From: an uncultured Flavobacteriales bacterium
GTDB taxonomy: Bacteria > Bacteroidota > Bacteroidia > Flavobacteriales > UBA1820
Direction: 5' to 3'
Length of the DNA: 9,167 bases
NCBI GenBank assembly: GCA_959608625.1
Contig: CAUHQV010000052.1
Span: 1-9,167, forward strand
Shown here in pieces: positions 1-5,811 of this stretch (positions are counted from its first letter, which is position 1; every line of letters begins with the position of its first letter). The position numbers and the translations under genes are program-made. A model generated the notes under the pieces. That model was not told the DNA's origin. It saw only the letters and a list, made by a program, of their open reading frames with translations, and ran no database searches.

Positions 1-555
1 ATGCGGTGGATAAATATAAATCCCAACAGGATGGCGGACAAATTTGAAAGCCCGGTATACGCCGTTAAAGCCGTGCCGGTAGAAAAAGTAGTGGCCAATA
101 GTTACAACCCCAATGTGGTGGCACCCACCGAGATGAAACTGTTGGAATTATCCATTTGGGCGGATGGGTACACGATGCCCTGCGTGTGTTATTACCGGAA
201 GGATAAGGACGAATATGAACTGGTCGACGGGTATCATCGGTATATGGTGATGAAAACATCCCGGCGGATATACGAACGGGAGAATGGTTTGCTTCCGGTG
301 GTGGTAATAGATAAAGATATATCCAACCGGATGGCCTCGACGATCCGTCACAACCGGGCGCGGGGAACACACTCGGTAGAGTTGATGACGGGGATCGTGG
401 CGGAACTGGTTCGTTCCGGGATGTCCGACCATTGGATCATGCGCAATATCGGGATGGACAAGGATGAGTTGCTGCGCCTGAAACAAATATCCGGCCTGGC
501 CGATCTGTTCGCCCGGAAAAAGTTCAGCCTGTCGGAAGAATACCCGGAGGATTGA
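1..555 (+). CDS. IbrB-like ParB/Srx-fold protein (possibly 5'-partial)
   Basis: This 184-residue protein has a ParB N-terminal/sulfiredoxin-like domain of the IbrB type. YNPN lies at residues 35-38, VDGYHRY at 75-81, and an arginine-rich RHNRARGTH box at 116-124. A helical segment at about 143-168 resembles the helix-turn-helix region of ParB proteins. It is much shorter than chromosomal ParB and has no C-terminal dimerisation domain, so a partition role is unlikely. IbrB-like proteins are usually encoded beside IbrA, a PAPS-reductase-like (ATP pyrophosphatase) protein, and are described as co-regulators or accessory-island genes. An IbrA partner would have to lie upstream, outside the window. 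The ATG is the first base of the window, so the true start could be further left. A probable terminator follows at 623-647. The family call is fairly secure; the biochemical function is not known to me. Confidence 0.8.
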   Translation: MRWININPNRMADKFESPVYAVKAVPVEKVVANSYNPNVVAPTEMKLLELSIWADGYTMPCVCYYRKDKDEYELVDGYHRYMVMKTSRRIYERENGLLPVVVIDKDISNRMASTIRHNRARGTHSVELMTGIVAELVRSGMSDHWIMRNIGMDKDELLRLKQISGLADLFARKKFSLSEEYPED

Positions 556-622
556 CGTGAAAGGAAAAGATGTTTATGGAGGTTAAACAGATTGTGGGTT
601 CGCTTAATTTTTGAGAGTAAAT

Positions 623-647
623 CAGTAGGGATCCGGCTGTTTTTTTT
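623..647 (+). terminator. Probable intrinsic terminator after the IbrB-like gene
   Basis: A 7-bp stem (623-629 with 633-639) contains one G-T wobble and one A-G mismatch around a 3-base loop. It is followed directly by eight T (640-647). It lies 68 bases past the stop of the ParB-like gene and would separate it from the next operon. The stem is imperfect, hence moderate confidence. Confidence 0.45.
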
Positions 648-682
648 AAACCCGGTTATTTCCGGCAGAATTAATTCAGTTT

Positions 683-716
683 TTTGAGGCTGGTTACTAA
701 GTTATTTATACATTTG
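683..716 (+). promoter_or_regulatory. Candidate Bacteroidota promoter upstream of the HNH operon
   Basis: TTTG at 683-686 and TACATTTG at 709-716 match the -33 (TTTG) and -7 (TAnnTTTG) elements, with a 22-base spacer that is slightly long. Transcription would begin near 723, giving a leader of roughly 245 bases before the HNH start at 970. A weaker -7-like TAAGTTTT lies closer, at 928-935, without a good -33. Confidence 0.4.
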
Positions 717-859
717 TATTTTAATAAGAATTTACTCATAAAATCATTGTATTTCCTGTTGGCCGTAAAACTACGCTGCTTGAAGATGTATGAGTTATCA
801 ATTCTGGTAGCTTCAGGTCAGGGGGGTAAAAATGGCAAATAAATTTTCCAAAAAATGAA

Positions 860-879
860 TTATTGTTGGATAACAATAA
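860..879. repeat. Perfect inverted repeat, possible operator or leader hairpin
   Basis: TTATTGTT and AACAATAA form perfect 8-base arms around the 4-base spacer GGAT, ending 90 bases before the HNH start. No T-run follows, so it is not an intrinsic terminator. Its AT-rich dyad form and position suggest a regulator binding site or a leader hairpin. No regulator gene is visible nearby. Confidence 0.5.
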
Positions 880-969
880 GCCAAAAGTACAAAATAATAT
901 CGGTGTAGCGATTTAGTATTCGATAAATAAGTTTTATTGAAAGCAGAATAATTATTAACATTCACGAAT

Positions 970-1257
970 ATGATTTTCAGAGGAGGAAATAGTCACGGGA
1001 CCTATGCAGAGACATTGTTTGATCCTCGCTGGAAAACACGCAGGAAACAAATACTGGAAAGAGATCAGTATAAATGCGTGCTTTGCGGAAGCACGGAGGG
1101 TTTGCATGTGCATCACAGGCAATACCATTTTATCGAACGGCTGCAGAAATTTAAAGATCCTTGGGAATACGATGACGTCAATTTGATAACCTTATGTGAA
1201 AAATGCCACACAAAAGGTCATACATTGTATAATATACCTACTAAATACATAAAATAA
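970..1257 (+). CDS. Small HNH endonuclease
   Basis: This is a 95-residue stand-alone HNH (beta-beta-alpha-metal) nuclease. The typical lead-in LFDPRWKTRRKQILERD spans residues 16-32. C36-x-x-C39 and C76-x-x-C79 form the structural zinc-binding pairs. HVHH at 46-49 carries the catalytic histidine region, and N71, H80 and H84 complete the HNH core. All key residues are present, so it should be an active DNA nicking or cleaving domain. There is no signal peptide or extra domain, so its target specificity must come from elsewhere or be low. No other in-frame ATG exists. An AGAGGAGG sequence at 978-985 lies inside the reading frame, just after the start, and does not serve it. The stop is 19 bases before the next gene, consistent with co-transcription. 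Similar proteins occur in phages and mobile elements, so transfer is plausible. Confidence 0.85.
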   Translation: MIFRGGNSHGTYAETLFDPRWKTRRKQILERDQYKCVLCGSTEGLHVHHRQYHFIERLQKFKDPWEYDDVNLITLCEKCHTKGHTLYNIPTKYIK

Positions 1258-1276
1258 TCTAATACCGCTAGAATAA

Positions 1277-1843
1277 ATGGGTTGGTTTACTTGGTCAAAA
1301 AAAGAAAAAGATCTGCAGCCTGCTGTAGCAACGCCGGAAGACGAAAAAACAATTGTAGAAATTCCTAAATCGAAATTTGTGAATGAGGATTCCCCCTCAT
1401 TTATTTTTCATTCACAATCTAAATGCTGGCCTATCTATGAATTGTTCGACCGTCTGGGGGAGGACTATGAAACAAGGGGGAATCGGGAAGCTAAAGAGGC
1501 TAAAAACCTATCGGCAATGGATTCCGGCAAGCGGTTGATAAGCCAGGATATCAAGATCGTTATTGAAAGGATACTGATGCAATATGCAGATATGCTTACA
1601 GAGGTGGAATTCGAAATAAAAAATATGACCGACGCGGGTATGATCGATACCGCGCAGAGGATCAATGTCACCAAACAGCAGATAGAGCGGCATATCAATG
1701 AGATTCAGACAAAGGCTAAATCTTTGAACGATATAGGAAGCGATATCTATGCAAAAGTAATCGGATCTTATGAGCGCGGTTACAAAATAGGATTGATGGA
1801 AGTGTCTGAAAACAAGATAACTATTTTGAGAAATGAGAAATAA
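1277..1843 (+). CDS. Uncharacterised helical cytosolic protein
   Basis: I do not recognise this 188-residue protein. It has no signal peptide and no membrane segment. Residues 1-45 are polar and probably disordered (KKEKDLQPAVATPEDEK). A short hydrophobic/aromatic stretch, SFIFHSQSKCWPIYELFDRLG, lies at about 41-61. From about 65 to the C-terminus it is charged and helical with a coiled-coil look, including runs such as IERILMQYADMLTEVEFEIK and QQIERHINEIQTKAKS. It sits 19 bases after the HNH gene and overlaps the DUF4407 gene by 11 bases (1833-1843), so it is probably translationally coupled to that membrane protein. I infer that it may be its cytosolic partner or an adaptor to the nuclease. 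No SD is visible before the ATG (AGAATAAATG), as usual in this phylum. Confidence 0.75.
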   Translation: MGWFTWSKKEKDLQPAVATPEDEKTIVEIPKSKFVNEDSPSFIFHSQSKCWPIYELFDRLGEDYETRGNREAKEAKNLSAMDSGKRLISQDIKIVIERILMQYADMLTEVEFEIKNMTDAGMIDTAQRINVTKQQIERHINEIQTKAKSLNDIGSDIYAKVIGSYERGYKIGLMEVSENKITILRNEK

Positions 1844-2894
1844 AAAAGATAACTGGGCGCATTTTCTATGCTGGCTGATAGGTTGGGATTATGACACGCT
1901 GCAGAACTGTACCCAGGCAAGCCATAAAGCCCTGACCCGGTACACATCTGCTCTTGTGGTGATGATGGTGATATGGGGTTTTGTCAGCTTTATGTTTACC
2001 AGGATGTATCTTGGCTCGTCTATTTTCGTTTGCACTGTAGTTTCCGCCGTTTTTATTTGCATGGTGGTATGTATTGAACGGCAAATAATATTAAGGCCGG
2101 GCGGCAAATCGCCTTGGCTGGTTGTTATTCGCTCTGTGTTAGCGGTGTGCATGGCTTTTATTGGAAGTATTATTATTGATCAATTCCTTTTTCAGGATGA
2201 TATAGAGATAAAAAAACAAGAGATCGTCGATAAACGCACCAATCTCCGCCTGGAAGAATATGACAAGGCCCGGAGGTTGCAAGAACGGTCTATTCGGCAG
2301 GAAATAGATTCCCTCAGTCTGATAAATGATAGTTTGAATGAGGTTATAAGCCTTAAGCCTTTGCATACTCAGAAACTGTCCGACAGGAAAGAAGAATATG
2401 AAAAGGATGCAAGCGGACAGATAATCAGAGATTCTCTTGGCAATGCCCGCAAGTTGGTGACCTATGACGTTAAAACGGTATCTGTTCCTAATCCTTTGGC
2501 AATACCGAGGGATAATAATGCAAAAAGGATAGAAGATTTACAGAAAACATTGGGCGATTTATACGAGAAACAGGCTAAGGATATAGAAAGCATACGAACT
2601 TTTTACCAGCAGAAAAAAGGTTTTCTCGATGAGATACAGGCTATCATTTCTACTATAGCGGATAGTGGCTGGGCGATTGTCGTATACATTTTGTTTTTTG
2701 TTTTCTTTTTGTGTATCGAACTTTTTATTCTTGTTTCTTCATCGAAAGGATGCGACTATAATGTGTTGATAGATAAACGGGAGGAATCCCGCAAAAAAGA
2801 AATTGAACGGATGTTTGCAAACAAGATGCGCGAAATAAGCCAGGATGACAATGTAGGGATTGAGGACGACAAAAAACGGGATATTCTTAAATAG
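1833..2894 (+). CDS. DUF4407-family inner-membrane protein
   Basis: This 353-residue protein fits the DUF4407 family (N-terminal cluster of membrane helices, long coiled-coil, final helix). The predicted membrane segments are at residues 38-57, 62-82, 95-118 and 280-303. If the N-terminus is cytosolic, residues 120-279 lie outside the inner membrane. They are helical and charged, and hold a presumed loop at about 190-225 (DASGQIIRDSLGNARKL). The last 50 residues, highly charged (KREESRKKEIERMF), return to the cytosol. The ATG at 1833 overlaps the end of the previous gene by 11 bases, indicating tight coupling. A start further inside would lose the conserved N-terminal WAHFLCWLIGWD stretch. 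The biochemical role of DUF4407 is not established. The topology suits a sensor or a scaffold. The operon partners are an HNH nuclease and an unknown helical protein. It ends convergently with the secreted nuclease gene, with no clear terminator in between. Confidence 0.8.
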   Translation: MRNKKDNWAHFLCWLIGWDYDTLQNCTQASHKALTRYTSALVVMMVIWGFVSFMFTRMYLGSSIFVCTVVSAVFICMVVCIERQIILRPGGKSPWLVVIRSVLAVCMAFIGSIIIDQFLFQDDIEIKKQEIVDKRTNLRLEEYDKARRLQERSIRQEIDSLSLINDSLNEVISLKPLHTQKLSDRKEEYEKDASGQIIRDSLGNARKLVTYDVKTVSVPNPLAIPRDNNAKRIEDLQKTLGDLYEKQAKDIESIRTFYQQKKGFLDEIQAIISTIADSGWAIVVYILFFVFFLCIELFILVSSSKGCDYNVLIDKREESRKKEIERMFANKMREISQDDNVGIEDDKKRDILK

Positions 2895-3016
2895 GAGTCT
2901 TTGTCGCTGAAATACTTGCGGGGCAGACCGAATAATACCGAAAACAGATACTACTATTGGGTATATTTTGTGCAATCTATTCTGCCTTTTAGACAGGGAA
3001 GATATTTAAGCGGATT

Positions 3017-3733
3017 TTAATCTGTCAAAAAGAGTCGCGGAATCGATTCCAGTTTATTCTGCGTCTCATCAGGAAGTTGGGGAAAAAAGTCTGTTCCTGT
3101 CAAAGACTCCACCATATCTACCGAAACGACCCAGGCCATGAGAGGGTCTTCTATTTTCCGGTTCGGCATTAAAAAGGCCGTCATTCCCCGTTTAGGACAG
3201 TATAAGGCTTTGTAGTAAAACAGGGGTACGGTAACTTTGTTTTCACCAATATTTTCTATGGCGCCCAAAAACACCGGCCCTGTTACTACATACAGCGTGT
3301 CGGAACTGTCCCGGATATAACTGCGCGCCAGAGCTTCTAATTTAGCCCACGCACCCCGGTTGAAAACAGGGGCTTGCGGAGACATATTCGAAAGGAAGAA
3401 AGTCTCGGACACCGCTTCCTGTGATATCTTCATGTCGGCAGCCGGACATAAGTGTCCCCGGTCGTATCCGGAGCCCTTATAATCGGAAAGTTCGGCGCAA
3501 TTGGGGGCTGACGGATCGGGCCGGAAATTATCCGCCCGTTTGGCTTTTCCTTTGATGTGACCGGACGTGGGCATATAGTAGACCCACCGCGCTTGTCGGT
3601 GGAGCGTGTCGAAATCCAGGGAATAGTATTTGCGCCTGACTAAAACACTTTGGGCCTCTGGGTCGTACCGGATGGATTGTGCAAAAAGACAGGTGAGGTG
3701 GAGTAAGAAAAATAGTAAAAATGTATTTTTCAT
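3017..3733 (-). CDS. Secreted DNA/RNA non-specific endonuclease (NUC1 family)
   Basis: This 238-residue protein is a Serratia-nuclease-type (beta-beta-alpha-metal) endonuclease that cleaves DNA and RNA. Residues 1-19 form a signal peptide (hydrophobic FLLFFLLHLTCLF, then AQ just before the likely signal peptidase I cleavage site). The cysteine at 15 is not in a good lipobox. The DRGH motif is at 91-94, with H94 as the general base. SNMSPQ spans 115-120, and NRGAW starting at N125 gives the magnesium-ligand asparagine (equivalent of Serratia N119). E133 corresponds to E127. All catalytic residues are intact, so an active periplasmic or extracellular enzyme for nucleotide scavenging or extracellular DNA digestion is expected. 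It is a single-gene unit. A large inverted repeat (3751-3789) lies just upstream of its start. A -7-like TAAAATTTG, one base longer than consensus, overlaps that repeat at 3780-3788. Confidence 0.92.
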   Translation of the reverse strand: MKNTFLLFFLLHLTCLFAQSIRYDPEAQSVLVRRKYYSLDFDTLHRQARWVYYMPTSGHIKGKAKRADNFRPDPSAPNCAELSDYKGSGYDRGHLCPAADMKISQEAVSETFFLSNMSPQAPVFNRGAWAKLEALARSYIRDSSDTLYVVTGPVFLGAIENIGENKVTVPLFYYKALYCPKRGMTAFLMPNRKIEDPLMAWVVSVDMVESLTGTDFFPQLPDETQNKLESIPRLFLTD

Positions 3734-3750
3734 TATGATAAAATGTAGCT

Positions 3751-3789
3751 GTAAAAGTAATTATTGAAGTTGAAAACTTCAAATTTTAC
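3751..3789. repeat. Inverted repeat upstream of the secreted nuclease
   Basis: The core is TTGAAGTT (3764-3771), a GAA spacer, then AACTTCAA (3775-3782): perfect 8-base arms. An outer pair, GTAAAA (3751-3756) and TTTTAC (3784-3789), extends the dyad. It lies 18-56 bases before the nuclease start and overlaps a -7-like element on the minus strand. That suits an operator or a 5'-leader hairpin. Confidence 0.5.
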
Positions 3790-3898
3790 CTTCAGCCATC
3801 TCGGATAATCCAGCGTAATAATGGAATAGAAAGGATGTGGAAAAGAAAAATATTGTTATTGTAACAGTTTGACTAGAATAACTAAGGTTAATAACGTT

Positions 3899-4519
3899 CT
3901 ATTTTCCGTTGTACTGGTTTAGGATATCCGGCATATCCTTAAAAGAATACCTCGATAGGTCGAGCCAAAAATACAGCATGCCTATTTTTCCAGCGGCCTC
4001 GGCATTTTCCCGGATGTCGTCCACAAAAAGGGTTTGGGACGGGATAAGACTGTTTTCGCGCAGTACCAGATCGAATATCTCCGGTTCGGGCTTGCGGTAT
4101 CCGGTGCGCTGACTGTAATACACTTTTTCAAAAAAGGATTCAAAACGGGCCAAGGCTGCTTTGTCCCTCTGCGCAAGGCAGTTTATATGAATATCATCCG
4201 TGTTGCTCAGCAAAAACAACCGGTACTTTTTACCCAGTTTTTCCAGCAGATTCAAACGCTCCTTCGGGATGTCCCGGAGCATGGCGCACCAGGCCTCTCT
4301 GATCTGTGAATCCGTAACCCCGGACGGCATATATTTTTTTAGAGAGTCCAAAAACTGCCGTTCCGGAATCTTTCCCCGCTGGAACGCCTGATTTGCCTCT
4401 CCCAAATCGCCAGGAACCGTATGCAGGCCCAAGCGCATGAATGCTTCATAAGTAGCCCGCTCGTCCAGGTCGAGGAGCACGCCCCCGAAATCGAAAATAA
4501 GGTTCTTGATATTAGCCAT
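3899..4519 (-). CDS. HAD-superfamily hydrolase (YihX-like, subfamily IA)
   Basis: This 206-residue protein is a cytosolic HAD phosphatase with a helical C1 cap. Motif I is FDFGGVL with nucleophile D10. Motif II is LLSNTDD with S105. Motif III is the lysine in RKPEPEIF (K143). Motif IV is LFVDDIRENAEAA with D167 and D168. The residue two after the nucleophile is glycine (G12) rather than the acid-base aspartate of most HAD phosphatases. DFGGV or DLGNV is usual in the YihX-like branch, which acts on sugar phosphates such as glucose-1-phosphate, so this is a family trait rather than damage. The length is normal. The start has AGGAAAA a few bases upstream. It is divergent from the tRNA gene across 86 bases. 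The substrate cannot be read from the sequence. Confidence 0.9.
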   Translation of the reverse strand: MANIKNLIFDFGGVLLDLDERATYEAFMRLGLHTVPGDLGEANQAFQRGKIPERQFLDSLKKYMPSGVTDSQIREAWCAMLRDIPKERLNLLEKLGKKYRLFLLSNTDDIHINCLAQRDKAALARFESFFEKVYYSQRTGYRKPEPEIFDLVLRENSLIPSQTLFVDDIRENAEAAGKIGMLYFWLDLSRYSFKDMPDILNQYNGK

Positions 4520-4552
4520 ATAGTTTTCCTGCCGTCTTTTTTTATTTTGCGA

Positions 4553-4584
4553 TTTGCAAGGTAGTGAAAATTGTCGTAATATTG
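4553..4584 (+). promoter_or_regulatory. Promoter of the CAU tRNA gene
   Basis: TTTG at 4553-4556, a 20-base spacer and TAATATTG at 4577-4584 (one mismatch to TAnnTTTG) form a good Bacteroidota promoter. Transcription should start near 4591, about 15 bases before the mature tRNA. Confidence 0.6.
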
Positions 4585-4605
4585 CACCGTTCCTGACAAA
4601 AGGAC

Positions 4606-4679
<74 letters not shown>

Positions 4680-4690
4680 CTCAAAATCAA

Positions 4691-4726
4691 GCGCCTGCAA
4701 ATGTTTGCAGACGCTTTTATTTTTTA
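4691..4726 (+). terminator. Intrinsic terminator after the tRNA
   Basis: GCGCCTGCAAA and TTTGCAGACGC form an inverted repeat (4691-4714, one C-A mismatch, tight loop). It is followed by TTTTATTTTTT (4715-4726). It begins 12 bases after the tRNA end, so the tRNA is a single-gene unit. Confidence 0.85.
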
Positions 4727-4860
4727 GTCACATGGAATTCACAGGTAACTTTCCCAGCCCTGCGAAAACCCCGGGACTGCAGCCGGCCATATTTGCAGCG
4801 CCCCACTAAAAATAACCACGCATTTTCGTTTAATAAACACTTACTTACACAAAATTTGCG

Positions 4861-4868
4861 TAACTTTA
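4861..4868 (+). promoter_or_regulatory. Possible -7 element for the GlsB/YeaQ-like gene
   Basis: TAACTTTA matches TAnnTTTG at seven of eight positions, 55 bases before the start codon. No good TTTG -33 element is at the right distance, so the promoter may be weak, activator-dependent or read by an alternative sigma factor. Confidence 0.35.
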
Positions 4869-4871
4869 CTA

Positions 4872-4890
4872 GAGATATGAATCTCATATC
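4872..4890. repeat. Inverted repeat at the predicted start of the GlsB-like transcript
   Basis: GATATGA (4874-4880), ATC, TCATATC (4884-4890) is a perfect 7-base dyad. It overlaps a second dyad, GAGAT/ATCTC (4872-4876 with 4881-4885). It falls at the expected transcription start, just after the -7-like element, so it could be an operator or a 5'-end hairpin. Confidence 0.4.
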
Positions 4891-4922
4891 CTAATTAAAT
4901 ATTAACCTAAAATCTAAATCTT

Positions 4923-5171
4923 ATGAACTTTATTTGGTATATCATCATTGGAATTCTGGCGGGATTCATTGCCGGCAAACTAATGCGGGGAGGTGGATTC
5001 GGCCTGTTGGTCAACCTAATAGTGGGTATCATCGGCGGCGTACTGGGCGGCTGGGTATTCGGTTTGCTGGGCATTGCCACCACAGGAATTATAGGCGGCC
5101 TGATCACCTCAGTGGTCGGCGCTATTCTCCTATTATGGATCGTTTCCCTTTTCAGAAAATCGGGGAAATAA
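4923..5171 (+). CDS. GlsB/YeaQ/YmgE-family small membrane protein
   Basis: This 82-residue protein is a glycine-rich inner-membrane protein of the transglycosylase-associated (GlsB/YeaQ/YmgE) family, full length for that family. Three hydrophobic segments lie at about residues 2-20, 27-51 and 54-77, with the typical GxxAGxxAGKLMRGGGFG start and repeated GxxGGxxGG patterns (VGIIGGVLGGWVFGLLG). A short basic tail (RKSGK) probably sits in the cytosol. Family members are stress-induced in several bacteria, but the molecular function is unknown; the transglycosylase link is nominal. It is a single-gene unit between the tRNA terminator and its own terminator at 5226-5251. Confidence 0.9.
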   Translation: MNFIWYIIIGILAGFIAGKLMRGGGFGLLVNLIVGIIGGVLGGWVFGLLGIATTGIIGGLITSVVGAILLLWIVSLFRKSGK

Positions 5172-5225
5172 ATCTTTCACTATTCACAGATTATCGCTGA
5201 TTTAAATACTCAGTTGATACGTCAA

Positions 5226-5251
5226 CCCTCCTGTTCCTGGAGGGTTTTTTT
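5226..5251 (+). terminator. Intrinsic terminator after the GlsB-like gene
   Basis: CCCTCC (5226-5231), loop TGTTCCT, GGAGGG (5239-5244) is a perfect 6-bp GC-rich stem followed by seven T. It lies 54 bases past the stop. Confidence 0.88.
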
Positions 5252-5284
5252 AGGTTATAACGCAACTTTTAAACAACATTTATC

Positions 5285-5306
5285 AAAAAATTCCCGCTTT
5301 TAGCGG
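5285..5306 (-). terminator. Intrinsic terminator of the M20-YkuD operon
   Basis: Read on the minus strand, CCGCT, AAA, AGCGG (5306-5294) forms a 5-bp stem followed by GAATTTTTT. It lies about 30 bases past the YkuD stop. On the plus strand the same stem is followed by a five-T run, so it may work weakly in both directions. Confidence 0.6.
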
Positions 5307-5337
5307 AGATTTTTACAAAGAATCTCTTCTGTGAAAA

Positions 5338-5811
5338 CTAAATGATCTCCACTTCGGTGCCTACGGGTGTGTGCTCGTAAAGTTCGATCACGTCGGCGTT
5401 CTTCAGCCGGATACAGCCATGCGAGGCCGGGGAGCCGATGAGTCCCTCGTCCGGTGTGCCGTGGATATAGATATACCGGTCGTAGCTATCCACCAATCCG
5501 CCTTTGTTCACACCCTGCTGCAACCCGGCCAGCCGGAGGATGCGCGAGGTGATAAGGTCTTCGGGGGAAGGGAGTTGGGTCTCGTTGATAGGAGCGATCT
5601 TTCCCGTAAACTTCCGCGAGGAGAAAATACCTCCCATCGGCACGCTATCTCCGTATTTTTCGATAACGGTATGCAAGCCCAGCGGGGTCTTGTTCGATCC
5701 CGAAAGGTTGCCGATGCCATACCGGGAAGTAGAGCAAGGGTAGGTGCGTACGACCTCTTTTCCTTTGTAGAGGGTGAGCCGTTGCGTGGCGATGTCAACC
5801 AGGATTCTCAT
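5338..5811 (-). CDS. YkuD-fold L,D-transpeptidase-like enzyme without export signal
   Basis: This 157-residue protein is essentially one YkuD (L,D-transpeptidase catalytic) domain. IHGT has H117, and the cysteine motif SHGCIRL spans 130-136 with nucleophile C133, H131 and R135. The 16-residue spacing between H117 and C133 fits the family motif. KTPLG at 41-45 is also typical. The domain begins at residue 1 (MRILVDIATQRLTLYKG) with no signal peptide, lipobox or membrane anchor. Classical enzymes of this fold make 3-3 peptidoglycan cross-links or attach lipoproteins in the periplasm. A cytosolic copy could instead be a carboxypeptidase-like or recycling enzyme, or be exported in another way. 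The start is fixed by the ATGA overlap with the M20 stop (5808-5811), implying translational coupling. Confidence 0.9.
   Translation of the reverse strand: MRILVDIATQRLTLYKGKEVVRTYPCSTSRYGIGNLSGSNKTPLGLHTVIEKYGDSVPMGGIFSSRKFTGKIAPINETQLPSPEDLITSRILRLAGLQQGVNKGGLVDSYDRYIYIHGTPDEGLIGSPASHGCIRLKNADVIELYEHTPVGTEVEII

Larger units (their letters stand above)
556..969. other. 414-base gene-poor region upstream of the HNH operon
   Basis: No convincing gene is present. The region holds a probable terminator (623-647), a promoter-like pair (683-716), a possible weak stem (779-785 with 811-817), a G6 run at 821-826, and a perfect inverted repeat (860-879). Very short ORFs occur. One of 8 codons at 832-858 (MANKFSKK) starts 5 bases after the G run. 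Another of 18 codons lies at 786-842 (MYELSILVASGQGGKNGK), in a frame open from 675. A third frame ends as VGRKTTLLEDV at about 761-790. These may be leader peptides, remnants of a decayed gene or element, or chance. I cannot tell which. Confidence 0.5.

Noticed and set aside
786..842. P-loop-like string (VASGQGGKNGK) as a remnant of a ParA/Mrp ATPase
   Set aside because: Only 18 codons, no further ATPase motifs in any frame, and the GKNGK order does not fit a Walker A motif. It could be chance.
2895..3016. Terminator between the convergent DUF4407 and nuclease genes
   Set aside because: The only dyad (CTGCCTTTTAGACAG, about 2981-2995) is short, contains a mismatch and has no T-run on either strand.
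4010..4519. HAD protein inactivated because the second motif I aspartate is glycine
   Set aside because: DFGGV/DLGNV is normal in the YihX-like branch, and motifs II to IV are intact.
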